This document shows positions 47,687 to 57,821 of a stretch of DNA of 64,000 nucleotides, one piece after another. Both the position numbers and the translations under genes were made by a program. How positions within the stretch are numbered: position 1 is the stretch's first letter; each line of letters starts with the position of its first letter. Source of the DNA: Roseinatronobacter thiooxidans (GTDB lineage Bacteria > Pseudomonadota > Alphaproteobacteria > Rhodobacterales > Rhodobacteraceae); NCBI RefSeq assembly GCF_001870675.1, contig NZ_MEHT01000004.1:1-64000 (forward strand), written 5' to 3'. A model generated the notes under the pieces. That model made no database searches. It saw only the letters and a program-made list of their open reading frames with translations, and was not told where the DNA came from.

Positions 47687-48409
47687 CTAGCTGTCTTGCA
47701 GGGACATCTCTTGCGGCAGCGTGATGCCAAGGCGCTGCGCCAGCTTTGCCATTGGCGCGGCCACCTGCCCCCAATCCGCGCCCCGCGCTGCAAATAGCGT
47801 GGCTTGCGAGCAATGCACCGGCGCATCGCGCAGGATTTTCAGATGATTGGCGCGCAATGTCTCGCCAGTGGAGGTGATGTCGGCAATTGCCTCGGCGGTC
47901 AGGTTCTTGACAGTGCCTTCGGTCGCGCCCTGACTGTCCACCAGTTGATAATCCGCCACCCCATGCGCGCGCAGATAGTCGCGCACCAGCCGATGGTATT
48001 TCGTGGCAATCCGCAGCCGGAACCCGTGCTGTGCCCGAAACGCGCTGGCGACCGCATCCAGATCATCGAGCGTTTCAACATCGACCCATGCTTTGGGCAC
48101 CGCCACGATCAGATCGGCATGGCCAAAGCCCATCGGGGCCAGTTCCGCCACTTGCGCGGACCAATCCGCCAGATCCTCGCGCACAAGGTCAGAGCCGGTG
48201 ACGCCCAAATGAATCCGCCCCGCTGCCAGTTCGCGCGGGATTTCAGAGGCAGAGAGCAAGACCAGCTCGACCCCCTCGACCCCGTCGACCGCACCGGCAT
48301 ATTCGCGCGCCTCGCCTGTGCGCGACAGGCTGACACCACGCGCGGCGAACCATTCAAAGGTTTTCTCCATCAACCGCCCCTTGGACGGGACACCCAGTTT
48401 CAGGGTCAT
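47687..48409 (-). CDS. hisG: ATP phosphoribosyltransferase, short form
   Basis: This 240-residue enzyme does the first step of histidine synthesis. It starts [17 protein letters not shown]. Substrate motifs are VTGSDLVRED and VDSQGATEGTVKNLTAEAI (PRPP loop). It lacks the C-terminal regulatory domain of long HisG, consistent with the partner HisZ encoded just upstream, with an ATGA overlap. Confidence 0.95.
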   Translation of the reverse strand: MTLKLGVPSKGRLMEKTFEWFAARGVSLSRTGEAREYAGAVDGVEGVELVLLSASEIPRELAAGRIHLGVTGSDLVREDLADWSAQVAELAPMGFGHADLIVAVPKAWVDVETLDDLDAVASAFRAQHGFRLRIATKYHRLVRDYLRAHGVADYQLVDSQGATEGTVKNLTAEAIADITSTGETLRANHLKILRDAPVHCSQATLFAARGADWGQVAAPMAKLAQRLGITLPQEMSLQDS

Positions 48410-49491
48410 GCTGCGCCCTCCAGTGCGGCCAGGGTTCCGGGGCGGATCACCCCGCCCACTGCCGGAATGGCGCGCCCCTGCCCCAGCACAGCCGTCAGCG
48501 CGTCATAGCGCCCGCCGCTGGCCACAGGCGGCAGGTCGTCGCGCGCAGAGACAAAACCGAACACGAAGCCATCGTAATATTCCATTGTCGTGCGCCCGAA
48601 ACTGGCCTCGAATGGCAGGTTGGCACTGTCAATGCCAGCCGCGTCCAGCGCATCCAGACGCGCCTCCAGCCGGTCAAGCGCGGGGGCAAGGGCGGCCCAG
48701 TTCTGCACGCGCATCGCAGCCAGCGCCGCACGCGCAGGCGCTTTGAGCGATAGCAGGTTTTCCAGCGCCGCCACCTGTGCGCGCGGGATGGGCGGTGTCG
48801 CGGCATCTGCCAGCAATGTGGTGATGCGCGCGCGAATGTCATCTTCACTGCGCAGGCCCACCATCTGGCCTGCCTCTTGCAGCAGCGCGTCAGCAGGGCG
48901 GCTGCGCAATTGCGCAATCAGGTCGGCGCGGGCCTGCGCCAAGGGGCCATGCCCGCCCATCCGCTCCAGCAGCGCGCGAAAGCGCTGGGGCCGCCAGATA
49001 TGGCGCAGCAGTGCGGCCTTGCGCTGGGGGCTTGTCTCCAACCCTGCCACAGCGGCTTTCAATATGCCCATGTCACCTGTCACAGGCCGCAAGTCGTACT
49101 CTGCCAGCAGCCGCGCAAACAGCGCGAACACTTCCGCATCTGCGCGCGCGGGGTCATCGCGGGCAAACACCTCATAGCCCACTTGCAGATATTCGCGCGC
49201 CCGCCCGCCTGCGCGCTCTTGCTTGCGAAACACCGCGCCCGAATAGCAATAGCGCGCAGGCTCTGCCCCCTCGCGCATATGCGCCTGCACCACCGGCACT
49301 GTAAAATCCGGCCGCAACATCATCTCGCCCAAGGCGGGGTCATGGGTGACATAGGCGCGCGCGCGGATATCCTCGCCATACAGGTCCAGCAGCGTTTCCG
49401 CAGGTTGCAGGATATCCGCCGCTACAGGCAGCGCGCCCGCATCCTGCATCTGCGCCAGCAAGGCGCTTGCAATGGCTTGGGCGCGTGTCAT
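48406..49491 (-). CDS. hisZ: ATP phosphoribosyltransferase regulatory subunit HisZ
   Basis: This 361-residue HisRS-like paralogue activates short-form HisG and mediates histidine feedback. It shows class II synthetase-like segments [31 protein letters not shown]-type ([17 protein letters not shown]) and [13 protein letters not shown]. The ATG at 49491 ([12 protein letters not shown]) overlaps the hisS stop. Alternative identity as a tRNA synthetase is excluded by the true hisS next to it. Confidence 0.93.
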   Translation of the reverse strand: MTRAQAIASALLAQMQDAGALPVAADILQPAETLLDLYGEDIRARAYVTHDPALGEMMLRPDFTVPVVQAHMREGAEPARYCYSGAVFRKQERAGGRAREYLQVGYEVFARDDPARADAEVFALFARLLAEYDLRPVTGDMGILKAAVAGLETSPQRKAALLRHIWRPQRFRALLERMGGHGPLAQARADLIAQLRSRPADALLQEAGQMVGLRSEDDIRARITTLLADAATPPIPRAQVAALENLLSLKAPARAALAAMRVQNWAALAPALDRLEARLDALDAAGIDSANLPFEASFGRTTMEYYDGFVFGFVSARDDLPPVASGGRYDALTAVLGQGRAIPAVGGVIRPGTLAALEGAA

Positions 49492-50978
49492 CCGTGCCGC
49501 CCCATAATCTCGCGCACTGTCGCCACCAGATCGGCGCGCGGCACTTCCACTTGCGCGGGCTGGGATTTCCATTCTTCAACTGTGGCATCAACCGCCAGCT
49601 TTGCGCCAAGGATCAGGTCTTTCACCTGCACCACATCGCGCGCGGCCTCATCCTCGCCCTGAATGATGGCGACAGGGCTTTGGCGTTTATCGGCATATTT
49701 CAACTGGTTGCCGAAATTCTTGGGGTTGCCCAGATACATTTCGGCGCGGATGCCTGCGGCGCGCAGCTCATTCACCATGCCCATGTAATCGGCCATGCGG
49801 GTGCGGTCCATGACCGTCACCACAACCGGCCCAAGTGCTGCATCGTCCAGCCGCCCCTTGGCCGCGAGTGCGGCGAGCAGCCGGTCCACGCCAATACTGA
49901 CGCCAGTTGCAGGCACAGACTGGCCGGTAAAGCGCTTGACCAGATCATCATAACGCCCGCCACCCGCCACAGAGCCGAACTGGCGCGGTCGGCCTTTTTC
50001 ATCAAGGATTTCAAAGGTCAGTTCAGCCTCGAACACAGGGCCGGTGTAGTAGCCAAGCCCGCGCACCACCGAGGGGTCGATGATGATGCGGTCGGGGCCG
50101 TAGCCTTGGGAGTCAAGGAGGGCGGCAATTTCTACCAACTCGCCCACACCTTCCGTGCCGCCCTGTGAACTGCCCACCAGTTCCCGAAGGCGCGCACAGG
50201 TTGCAGCGCCGCTGTCGCGCAGGGCATCCATGAAACCCATCACCACATCTGACTGAACAGCACCCAGCCCCGCCCCCTTCGTGAAATCCCCACTCTCATC
50301 CTTGCGCCCCTCGCCCAGCAACGCGCGCACCCCTTCAACCCCAAGCCGGTCCAGCTTGTCGATGGCGCGCAGCACGATGCCGCGCTCGTGCTCGAACTTT
50401 GACGGATCAGCGGGGTCCAGTATCCCCGCAACCTCCATCACCCCGTTCAGCACCTTGCGGTTATTGACGCGGATCACATAATCCCCGCGCGGAATGCCCA
50501 CCTCTTCCAAGGCATCCGAGAGCATGGCGCAAATCTCGGCATCGGCGGCCACGCTGGCCGCCCCCACTGTATCCGCATCACATTGATAAAACTGCCGGAA
50601 CCGCCCCGGCCCGGGTTTCTCATTGCGCCAGACCGGCCCCATTGCATAGCGGCGATAGGGGCTTGGCAGATCGTTGCGATATTGCGCCGCCACGCGGGCC
50701 AACGGCGCTGTCAGATCATAGCGCAGCGCCAGCCAGTCGGCATCTTCTTCCCATGCAAACACGCCTTCATTCGGGCGGTCCACATCGGGCAGGAACTTGC
50801 CCAATGCCTCGACCGTTTCCACGGCGGAAGTTTCCAGCGCGTCGAATCCGTAGCGATGATACACCGCCGCGATCCGGTCCAGCATGGCCTTGCGCGCGGT
50901 CACTTCCGCGCCGAAATAGTCACGAAAGCCCTTGGGCGTCTCTGCCTTGGGGCGTCTGGGGCCCTTGTTCTTCGCCAT
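49488..50978 (-). CDS. hisS: Histidyl-tRNA synthetase
   Basis: This 496-residue class II synthetase charges tRNA-His. Motif 2 is [26 protein letters not shown]-like (key residues R and E in [10 protein letters not shown]), with the histidine-specific segments [14 protein letters not shown] and [15 protein letters not shown] and an anticodon-binding tail. It leads the hisS-hisZ-hisG operon, each pair overlapping by four bases. Confidence 0.95.
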   Translation of the reverse strand: MAKNKGPRRPKAETPKGFRDYFGAEVTARKAMLDRIAAVYHRYGFDALETSAVETVEALGKFLPDVDRPNEGVFAWEEDADWLALRYDLTAPLARVAAQYRNDLPSPYRRYAMGPVWRNEKPGPGRFRQFYQCDADTVGAASVAADAEICAMLSDALEEVGIPRGDYVIRVNNRKVLNGVMEVAGILDPADPSKFEHERGIVLRAIDKLDRLGVEGVRALLGEGRKDESGDFTKGAGLGAVQSDVVMGFMDALRDSGAATCARLRELVGSSQGGTEGVGELVEIAALLDSQGYGPDRIIIDPSVVRGLGYYTGPVFEAELTFEILDEKGRPRQFGSVAGGGRYDDLVKRFTGQSVPATGVSIGVDRLLAALAAKGRLDDAALGPVVVTVMDRTRMADYMGMVNELRAAGIRAEMYLGNPKNFGNQLKYADKRQSPVAIIQGEDEAARDVVQVKDLILGAKLAVDATVEEWKSQPAQVEVPRADLVATVREIMGRHG

Positions 50979-51122
50979 GCGCGCGCACTCCTTGGCCTCG
51001 GGGTCGGCTTGGCCTTAGCCCAAGGGGCGGCAAGGGGCAAGAGCGCAGGCCATCGGCCCCCTGCCTCTCGCGCGCCGCCCCTGCATTTTGCGGCACAAAC
51101 ACGCCGCCCCACCAGATAAAGC

Positions 51123-51131
51123 TTATCCACA
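51123..51131 (+). promoter_or_regulatory. Consensus DnaA box upstream of dnaB
   Basis: TTATCCACA is an exact match to the DnaA-box consensus. It lies 89 bases before the dnaB start in the divergent hisS/dnaB control region. It is a single box; no cluster typical of an origin is seen. Confidence 0.55.
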
Positions 51132-51219
51132 GGCAACCCACAGGCTTATACAATTTGCCTGCCCCCCCTGCCATCTGCTATCACACCCCCAATCAAAAGC
51201 AGGTCAGGCAGGTGGCACA

Positions 51220-52701
51220 ATGAACGAGATCACGGCGATCCGGTCGCAAAACGATGGCACAGCCAATCCGATGCCCCATAACATCGAGGCAGAGCAGCAG
51301 CTTCTGGGTGCGATTCTGGTCAATAACGATGTCTATGACCGCATCTCGTCGCTGGTGAAGCCCGAACATTTCCACGACCCTGTGCACCAGCGCATATTCG
51401 AGATAGCCAGCACCCGCATCCGCAAGAACGCGCTCGCCTCTCCGGTCACGCTCAAGGCGTTCATGGAAGAGGATGAGGGGCTGAAGGAACTGGGCGGCCC
51501 CGCCTATCTGGCCCGCATCGCGGCGGCTGCGATTTCCGCCTATGCCGCGCGCGATTATGCACAGATGATCTACGAATTGGCAGTGCGGCGTGACCTGATC
51601 CGCCTTGGACAGGACATATCCGCCCGCGCCGCCCAAATGGATGTCACGTCCGAGCCGAAAGAACAGATCGTCGAGGCCGAACAGCGGCTGTATAAACTGG
51701 CCGAACAGGGCGTGGCCGAACGCGGCTTTCAAAGCTTCCTCAAGGCGGTGACAGATGCGGTGAACATGGCCAATGCCGCCTATCAGCGCGAAGGCGGGCT
51801 TGCGGGCATTTCAACCGGGCTGATCGATCTGGACAAAAAACTGGGCGGGCTGCACCCGTCCGACCTGATCATCCTTGCCGGACGCCCCTCGATGGGCAAA
51901 ACCTCTCTGGCCACAAACGTCGCTTTCAACATCGCCAAAGCCTATAAACACGGGCTGAAACATGACGGCTCCGAAGGGGCTGTGGATGGCGGGGTGGTGG
52001 GCTTTTTCAGCCTTGAGATGAGCGCCGAGCAGCTGGCCGCGCGCATCCTGTCCGAGGCCTCCGAGGTGCCCTCGGAACAGATCCGGCGCGGCGACATGAC
52101 CGAGGGCGAATTCCGCCGCTTCGTCGAGGCCGCCAAGGCACTGGAAGCCTGCCCGCTTTACATTGACGACACGCCCGCCCTGCCCATCAGTCAGGTTGCG
52201 GCCCGCGCGCGCCGCCTCAAGCGCACGCATGGGCTGGATGTGCTGATGGTGGACTACCTCCAGCTTCTGCGCGGCACCTCGAAGGAAAGCCGCGTGCAGG
52301 AAGTCTCGGAAATCACCCAAGGGCTAAAGGCCATCGCCAAAGAGCTGAACATCCCTGTTATTGCGCTATCGCAGCTGTCGCGGAACGTGGAATCGCGCGA
52401 AGACAAACGCCCGCAACTGTCGGACCTGCGCGAATCCGGCTCGATCGAGCAGGATGCCGATGTGGTGATGTTCGTCTACCGCGATGAATATTACCGCGAA
52501 CGCGAAAAACCCGGCGAGGACGAGCACGAAAAGATGGCCACATGGCAAGCCAAGATGGAAACCGTCCATGGCAAGGCCGAGGTGATCATCGGCAAGCAGC
52601 GCCACGGCCCCATCGGCACGGTCGAACTCAGCTTCGAGGGGCGCTTCACCCGCTTTGGCAATCTGGCAAAGGCATGGCAGCAGGGCGAGCAGAATTTCTG
52701 A
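51220..52701 (+). CDS. dnaB: Replicative DNA helicase DnaB
   Basis: This 493-residue hexameric helicase unwinds DNA at the replication fork. The N-terminal primase-binding domain starts MPHNIEAEQQLLGAIL. The RecA-like core has Walker A LAGRPSMGKTSLA, Walker B LDVLMVDYLQLL and DLRESGSIEQDADVVMFVYR. An AGGTGG site precedes the ATG. It stands alone and is divergent from hisS. Confidence 0.96.
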   Translation: MNEITAIRSQNDGTANPMPHNIEAEQQLLGAILVNNDVYDRISSLVKPEHFHDPVHQRIFEIASTRIRKNALASPVTLKAFMEEDEGLKELGGPAYLARIAAAAISAYAARDYAQMIYELAVRRDLIRLGQDISARAAQMDVTSEPKEQIVEAEQRLYKLAEQGVAERGFQSFLKAVTDAVNMANAAYQREGGLAGISTGLIDLDKKLGGLHPSDLIILAGRPSMGKTSLATNVAFNIAKAYKHGLKHDGSEGAVDGGVVGFFSLEMSAEQLAARILSEASEVPSEQIRRGDMTEGEFRRFVEAAKALEACPLYIDDTPALPISQVAARARRLKRTHGLDVLMVDYLQLLRGTSKESRVQEVSEITQGLKAIAKELNIPVIALSQLSRNVESREDKRPQLSDLRESGSIEQDADVVMFVYRDEYYREREKPGEDEHEKMATWQAKMETVHGKAEVIIGKQRHGPIGTVELSFEGRFTRFGNLAKAWQQGEQNF

Positions 52702-52717
52702 TGGCGGCAGCGCGCCA

Positions 52718-53110
52718 ATGATCACCGGCGTCAACCATATCACTTTGGTGGTTGCCGAAGTGCCGCGCGCCGTGACATTCTATACCAGCATCCTTGGCAT
52801 GTCGCTGCGCGCACAAGGGCCGTGCTCGGCCTATCTCGAAAGCGGCAGCCTTTGGCTGTGTCTGGAACAGGGCACACCGTCCCATCGGGCCGATGACAGC
52901 CATATCGCGCTGTCCTGCACCGCCGAAGATTTCAAGACCCTTTGCGCGCGGCTGACAGACTGGCGGCAATGGAAAACCAACCGCTCGGAAGGTGCCTCGC
53001 TCTATCTGCTGGACCCGGATGGCCATAAGCTGGAGCTGCATTTGGGCAGTCTTGAATCCCGCCTTGCCCATTACCGCCTATCCCCGCCGGACGGGATGCA
53101 AGTATTCTGA
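52718..53110 (+). CDS. FosA-like glutathione transferase (VOC fold)
   Basis: This 130-residue protein lines up over its length with FosA fosfomycin-glutathione transferases. The metal ligands match: His7 (GVNHITL), His62 (DDSHIAL) and Glu106 (HKLELHLG), with Thr9 in the catalytic place. The fosfomycin and potassium loop WKTNRSEGASLYLLDPDG is kept, as is SRLAHYRLSPPDGM. It starts 17 bases after dnaB. Chromosomal FosA-like proteins may have other substrates; the pattern predicts real FosA chemistry. Confidence 0.82.
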   Translation: MITGVNHITLVVAEVPRAVTFYTSILGMSLRAQGPCSAYLESGSLWLCLEQGTPSHRADDSHIALSCTAEDFKTLCARLTDWRQWKTNRSEGASLYLLDPDGHKLELHLGSLESRLAHYRLSPPDGMQVF

Positions 53111-53132
53111 CATTTTCTTGCTGAAAATACTC
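53111..53132 (+). repeat. Recurrent intergenic motif, copy a
   Basis: This 22-base copy begins directly after the fosA-like stop codon with CATTTTCTTGCTG and ends AAATACTC. It lies in the 62-base gap between convergent genes, next to two hairpins. Confidence 0.7.
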
Positions 53133-53141
53133 TGGGGGGAA

Positions 53142-53172
53142 TGCGGCGCAGCCGCAGGGGGGCAAAGCCCCC
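53142..53172. terminator. Two small hairpins between convergent fosA-like gene and recR
   Basis: TGCGGC-GCA-GCCGCA and GGGGGC-AAA-GCCCCC are perfect six-base dyads. The second abuts the recR stop. Together they can end transcription from both sides. Confidence 0.55.
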
Positions 53173-53772
53173 TTACACCGCCTTGCGCGCGCGCAAGGCA
53201 GCCCCGATGGTGCCATCGTCCAGATAATCCAGCTCGCCCCCCATGGGCACGCCTTGCGCCAGCGCCGTGACCTGCACATCCAGCCCCGCCAAGGCGTCTG
53301 CGATATAATGCGCGGTGGTTTGTCCATCGACTGTGGCGGCCAGCGCAAGGATCACTTCGCGCGCCCCTTCGGCCTGCACCCGCGCCACCAGTTCGGGAAT
53401 GCGCAACTCTTCCGGGCCGACCGCATCCAGTGCCGACAATGTGCCCCCCAACACATGATAGCGCCCGACAAAGACACCGCCACGTTCCATCGCCCAAAGA
53501 TCGGCCACATCCTCGACCACGCAAATCTCGCCTGTGGCGCGTTTTGGCGCGGTGCAAATCTCGCAGACAGGCAGGGTCGAGATATTGCCACATGCGCTGC
53601 AGGTCTGCGCGCTTTGCGCCACGCGATCGAGTGCTGCCAGAAGCGGGCGCAGGCTTTGGTCGCGGCGCTGGATCAGGTGCAACACAAGCCTGCGCGCCGA
53701 GCGCGGCCCCAGACCGGGAAGCCGCGCGATCTGCGCGATCAGCGCCTCTATCTCGTTGGGCGCGCGCTCCAT
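53173..53772 (-). CDS. recR: Recombination mediator RecR
   Basis: This 199-residue protein helps load RecA at gaps with RecF/RecO. It has the helix-hairpin-helix [19 protein letters not shown], a four-cysteine zinc site [17 protein letters not shown], and a TOPRIM domain [14 protein letters not shown] with [16 protein letters not shown]. It ends the dnaX-ybaB-recR operon, 13 bases after ybaB. Confidence 0.96.
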   Translation of the reverse strand: MERAPNEIEALIAQIARLPGLGPRSARRLVLHLIQRRDQSLRPLLAALDRVAQSAQTCSACGNISTLPVCEICTAPKRATGEICVVEDVADLWAMERGGVFVGRYHVLGGTLSALDAVGPEELRIPELVARVQAEGAREVILALAATVDGQTTAHYIADALAGLDVQVTALAQGVPMGGELDYLDDGTIGAALRARKAV

Positions 53773-53785
53773 TCCCTTGCGCGGC

Positions 53786-54130
53786 TCAGAATGGCAGGTT
53801 CATGTCGCGCGGCAGGCCCATGGCCTCGGTCAGTTTGCCCATTTCTTCTTTGGCACGCGCATCCGCCTTGACCTGCGCATCCTTGATCGCGGCAAGGATC
53901 AGGTCTTCCACCACTTCCTTGTCGTCGGAATTGAAGATCGAGGGGTCAATATCCAGCGCGGTCAACTCGCCCTTCGCGGTGGCCGTCGCCTTGACCAGCC
54001 CTGCGCCGGATTCGCCGGTCACAGTGATCGACTTCAAGTCATCCTGAAGCTGCGCCATTTTGCCCTGCATATCCTGCGCGGCTTTCATCATCTTGGCCAT
54101 ATCGGCCATTCCGCCCAAACCTTTCAACAT
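53786..54130 (-). CDS. ybaB: YbaB/EbfC nucleoid-associated protein
   Basis: This 114-residue protein begins with coiled-coil-forming [20 protein letters not shown] and has the core [20 protein letters not shown]. YbaB/EbfC dimers bind DNA without much sequence preference. The position between dnaX and recR is conserved across bacteria. Confidence 0.94.
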   Translation of the reverse strand: MLKGLGGMADMAKMMKAAQDMQGKMAQLQDDLKSITVTGESGAGLVKATATAKGELTALDIDPSIFNSDDKEVVEDLILAAIKDAQVKADARAKEEMGKLTEAMGLPRDMNLPF

Positions 54131-54145
54131 TTTGTCAGCCTTTCT

Positions 54146-55909
54146 TCATGTTTCTTCAAACGGGTCCCAGTCGGGGTCAAACACGTCTTCCACCTCGGGC
54201 AGCGCTTCGGCGGCAGCGGCGGTTTCAGCATCTTTCAAATCCCTGATCTCGGATATCTTGGCATTGGGAAAGCACTGAAACACGGCCGCCACAAGGACAT
54301 TTTGCAACGCCACATCTTCTTTCACGCCCAGTTCTGTGGCGCGCTGCTCGGCCAGTGTCGCGCCGCCGCCTGTTGCAGTGACAGATACCCCCCAGCGCGC
54401 CCCTGTCCAGCCCTGCAAGCGACCTGCAAGCCGTGCTGCCAGATCGGGCGCGGCAGTCTCGGTCGGTTGGAACTCGATCCGGCCGGGAGAGTATTTTACC
54501 AGCCGCAAACAGGTTTCCACCTCCATCAGCAGCGCCATGTCGCGCTTCTCGCGGATCATTGCAACCACGGCGTCGAAATCGGGATAATGCGCCAAGGCGG
54601 ACACAGGCTCGGCCAAGGCGGCCTGCGCCCCGCCCCCCCGCCCGCCGCCACCGGAGCGCTGCGCAGACGGCCCCGCGCCGGCAGGTTCTGGCGCACGCGC
54701 TGGCCTGTCCGCCCCCCCGCCCGGCGTTGTGCCGGGCGGGGGCGGTGTCTGGTCATGCCATTTGCGCACCAGCTCTTCGGGGCTGGGCAGGTCGGCCACA
54801 TGGGTCAGGCGGATGATCGCCATCTCGGCGGCCATCATCGCATTGGGGGCGCTGGCCACCTCTTCCAAAGCCTTTAGCAGCATCTGCCATGTGCGTGTCA
54901 GCGTGCGCATCGGCAGGGCCTGCGCCATGGCGGCACCCCTGTCGCGTTCTTCAGGGCTCAGGGTGGGATCATTGCCCGCATCCGGGGTGATCTTGGTCAC
55001 ACTCAGCCAATGGGTAATCTCGGCCAGATCACGCAGCACCGCCATCGGGTCCGCGCCATCGGCATATTGCGCGGCCAGTTCGGCCAAAGCCCCGCCCGCA
55101 TCGCCCCGCATGATATGGTCGAACAGGTCCAGCACCCGCGCGCGGTCCGCAAGCCCCAGCATCGCGCGCACCTGATCGGCGCTGGTCTCCCCCGCACCAT
55201 GGCTGATCGCCTGATCCAGAAGGCTCATCGCGTCGCGCACCGACCCTTCGGCGGCGCGGGTGATCAGCGCCAGCGCGTCTTGCGCCACCTGCCCCCCTTC
55301 GGCCTGCGCCACACGGTCCAGATGCGCGATCATGATTTCCGGTTCGATCCGGCGCAGGTCAAACCGCTGGCAACGCGACAGAACCGTGACCGGCACTTTG
55401 CGAATCTCGGTGGTGGCGAAGATGAATTTCACATGCGCTGGCGGTTCTTCCAATGTCTTGAGCAGCGCGTTGAATGCGTTGTTCGACAGCATATGAACTT
55501 CGTCGATGATGTAGATCTTATAGCGTGCCGAGGCCGCGCGATAGGCGACCGAGGCGATGATCTCGCGGATATCATCCACACCCGTGCGCGAGGCCGCGTC
55601 CATTTCCAGCACATCGACATGGCGGCCATCGGTAATCGCGCGGCAATGCTCGCACACGCCACACGGCTCGGTCGTGGGGCCGCCCTGCCCGTCTGCGCCA
55701 ATGCAGTTCAGCCCCTTGGCGATGATCCGCGCTGTGGTGGTTTTGCCGGTGCCGCGAATGCCCGTCATGACGAAAGCATGATGGATGCGGTCTGCCGCGA
55801 ATGCATTACGCAAGGTGCGCACCATCGCATCCTGCCCGATCAGATCGGCAAAACTCTCGGGGCGGTATTTGCGCGCCAGAACCTGATAGGGGGTTTGCGT
55901 CTCGCTCAT
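54146..55909 (-). CDS. dnaX: DNA polymerase III subunits gamma/tau
   Basis: This 587-residue clamp-loader ATPase starts YQVLARKYRPESFADLIGQ. It has Walker A GIRGTGKTTTARI, a zinc module with CGVCEHCRAI, Walker B KIYIIDEVHMLS, and the sensor TTEIRKVPVTVLSRCQRFDLR. A Pro/Gly-rich linker at about 390-430 precedes the tau C-terminal domain. No obvious poly-A frameshift site for a separate gamma form was seen. Confidence 0.95.
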   Translation of the reverse strand: MSETQTPYQVLARKYRPESFADLIGQDAMVRTLRNAFAADRIHHAFVMTGIRGTGKTTTARIIAKGLNCIGADGQGGPTTEPCGVCEHCRAITDGRHVDVLEMDAASRTGVDDIREIIASVAYRAASARYKIYIIDEVHMLSNNAFNALLKTLEEPPAHVKFIFATTEIRKVPVTVLSRCQRFDLRRIEPEIMIAHLDRVAQAEGGQVAQDALALITRAAEGSVRDAMSLLDQAISHGAGETSADQVRAMLGLADRARVLDLFDHIMRGDAGGALAELAAQYADGADPMAVLRDLAEITHWLSVTKITPDAGNDPTLSPEERDRGAAMAQALPMRTLTRTWQMLLKALEEVASAPNAMMAAEMAIIRLTHVADLPSPEELVRKWHDQTPPPPGTTPGGGADRPARAPEPAGAGPSAQRSGGGGRGGGAQAALAEPVSALAHYPDFDAVVAMIREKRDMALLMEVETCLRLVKYSPGRIEFQPTETAAPDLAARLAGRLQGWTGARWGVSVTATGGGATLAEQRATELGVKEDVALQNVLVAAVFQCFPNAKISEIRDLKDAETAAAAEALPEVEDVFDPDWDPFEET

Positions 55910-56015
55910 GCGGGCCTGCCTGTTGTCGGATGCTCCACCCTAGCGCGCCCGAGGCGGGATGGGAAACGGGTTTTCACACCCCCATCCTCGCCCGTGTTGG
56001 CAGGCGGGGTTATTT

Positions 56016-56037
56016 GAGTATTTTTAGCAAGAAAATG
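56016..56037 (-). repeat. Recurrent intergenic motif, copy c
   Basis: This copy is on the minus strand. Read in reverse it starts CATTTTCTTGCT and ends AAATACTC. It lies in the gap between dnaX and the upstream hydrolase gene, 14 bases past the hydrolase stop. Confidence 0.7.
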
Positions 56038-56050
56038 AGGCATGCGCCAA

Positions 56051-56839
56051 TCACTCCAGCCCGTGTTTGTGGATGAACCCCGTCAGGATTTCAGCATATC
56101 TCCGGGGCTGTTCCACATGCGGCAGATGGCCTGCACCCCGGATCAGTGCAAACTCAGCGCCGGGCACCAGATCGACCGTCTCGCGCACCAGATCAGGCGG
56201 GGTCGATCCATCCCGGTCCCCTGCAATGCCCAAGGTTGGCAGGCGCAGGCTGGCCGTGGTGGTGTAGAAATCGGTTCCCGCAATGGCCGCCGCACCGCCC
56301 AGCCAGCCGTCCAGCGGAGCCCCTACGAACATGGCGCGCCACTGCGCCACGTCTGGGCTGGCGCGAAAGGCAGGCGAGAACCAGCGCGCGAGCGAGGCAT
56401 CGGCCAGCGCTTCCAGCCCGCCTGCGCGGGCAAGGCGCGCCCGCTCTTCCCAGATGTCTTTGGTGGCGATGCGCGCGGCCGTGTTCGACAGGACAAGCGC
56501 GCGGATCAGATCGGGGCGCTTGACGGCCAGCCCTTGCGCAACCATGCCCCCCAGCGACAGGCCGACAAAGACGCATGCGCGCAGGCCCAGATGATCCAGC
56601 AGCGCTTCGGTATCGCGCACCAGCTGGCCCATGGAATAGGGGGGCGGTGCGATATCGGATTGCGCGTGCCCCCGCCTGTCATAGCGTAGGATGCGCCAAT
56701 GTGGCGGCAGATGCGGCATCAGCGGGTCCCACATGTGCAGATCGGTTCCAAGCCCGTTCGAGAACACCACAGGCAGCCCACCCTCGGGGCCAGTGAACTG
56801 GTAGTGCAGACGGATTTCGCCAAGATCAGCCAGCGGCAT
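56051..56839 (-). CDS. Alpha/beta hydrolase, 3-oxoadipate enol-lactonase-like
   Basis: This 262-residue hydrolase has an oxyanion segment VVFSNGLGTDLHMWD, the nucleophile elbow VFVGLSLGGMVAQGLA, acid GIAGDRDGSTPPD and His in IRGAGHLPHVEQP. The layout is that of PcaD (beta-ketoadipate pathway), but no other pathway gene is near. The ATG at 56839 overlaps the end of the PLP dehydratase gene, so the three-gene set 58621-56051 is translated as an operon. Confidence 0.8.
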   Translation of the reverse strand: MPLADLGEIRLHYQFTGPEGGLPVVFSNGLGTDLHMWDPLMPHLPPHWRILRYDRRGHAQSDIAPPPYSMGQLVRDTEALLDHLGLRACVFVGLSLGGMVAQGLAVKRPDLIRALVLSNTAARIATKDIWEERARLARAGGLEALADASLARWFSPAFRASPDVAQWRAMFVGAPLDGWLGGAAAIAGTDFYTTTASLRLPTLGIAGDRDGSTPPDLVRETVDLVPGAEFALIRGAGHLPHVEQPRRYAEILTGFIHKHGLE

Positions 56840-57821
56840 ACGCGTCCCCCATTGCCAAGGCGCGCTGGAACACAGCGCAGTCCACATTCCCGCCCGAGGC
56901 GGTGACGATCACAGCCTCACCTGCAATCTGGCCGGGGTGGAACAGGGCCGCCGCCAGCGCCACCGCGCCGCCTGGCTCCAGCACCAGTTTCAGCCGGTCA
57001 TGCGCCAGCGCCATCGCGCGCAGCGCCTCATCATCGCTGACCACCAGCCCCGGCCCGCACAGACGCTGCAAAATGGGCCATGTCAGCCTGCCCGGGCGCG
57101 GTGTGACAATCGCATCGCACAGGCCAGAGCGTGTGGGGTTTTCCACCACCCGGCCCTGCGCCAGCGATTGGGCCACATCGTCAAACCCCTCCGGCTCGAC
57201 CGTGCGGACACGCATCTGTGGCGCGACCTGTTCCAGCGCAAGGGCAATGCCCGAGGTCAGCCCCCCACCTCCGCAGCACACCAGAACCTGCGCCTCTGCG
57301 ACGCCCTCGCAGCGCGCCTGATCGGCAATTTCCAGACCTGTGGTGCCCTGCCCCGCGATCACCTGCGGATGGTCGAAAGGCTGGATCAATTCCAGCCCGC
57401 GTTCCGCGGCCAGCGCCGCGCCCAGCGCATCGCGATCTTCACTCGTGCGGTCATAGAGCACAACTTCTGCCCCCAAGGCGCGGGTATTGGCGATCTTCAC
57501 CGCAGGCGCATCTTGCGGCATAATGATCAGCGCAGGCAGCCCGCGCAGCCGCGCGGCATAGGTCACCCCCTGCGCATGATTGCCAGACGAAAACGCAATC
57601 ACCCCGCGCGCAGCCTCTGGCAGCGCGGTCATGGCCGACCATGCACCCCGGAACTTGAAGCTGCCGGTATGTTGCAGGCATTCCGCCTTTACATAGACAC
57701 GCCGCCCCGCGATCTTGTCCAGAAAGGGTGAAGACAGCAGTGGCGTGCGCCGCGCATGGCCGTCAAGGCGGCGCGCGGCTGCCGCGATCATTTCATAATT
57801 CACAGGCAATTCCCCAGCCAT
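56826..57821 (-). CDS. PLP-dependent threonine/serine dehydratase-like protein
   Basis: This 331-residue fold-II PLP enzyme has the lysine in ECLQHTGSFKFRGAWSA, the substrate loop AFSSGNHAQGVTYAARL, and the phosphate loop CCGGGGLTSGIALALE. It lacks an ACT domain, so it is of the catabolic threonine dehydratase or serine racemase/hydroxyaspartate dehydratase kind; sequence alone does not choose. It overlaps both neighbouring hydrolase genes. Confidence 0.86.
   Translation of the reverse strand: MAGELPVNYEMIAAAARRLDGHARRTPLLSSPFLDKIAGRRVYVKAECLQHTGSFKFRGAWSAMTALPEAARGVIAFSSGNHAQGVTYAARLRGLPALIIMPQDAPAVKIANTRALGAEVVLYDRTSEDRDALGAALAAERGLELIQPFDHPQVIAGQGTTGLEIADQARCEGVAEAQVLVCCGGGGLTSGIALALEQVAPQMRVRTVEPEGFDDVAQSLAQGRVVENPTRSGLCDAIVTPRPGRLTWPILQRLCGPGLVVSDDEALRAMALAHDRLKLVLEPGGAVALAAALFHPGQIAGEAVIVTASGGNVDCAVFQRALAMGDAYAAG

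Noticed and set aside
51123-51219. Replication origin near dnaB and hisS
   Set aside because: Only one DnaA box is seen, with no cluster, no AT-rich unwinding stretch and no dnaA, repA or parAB nearby.
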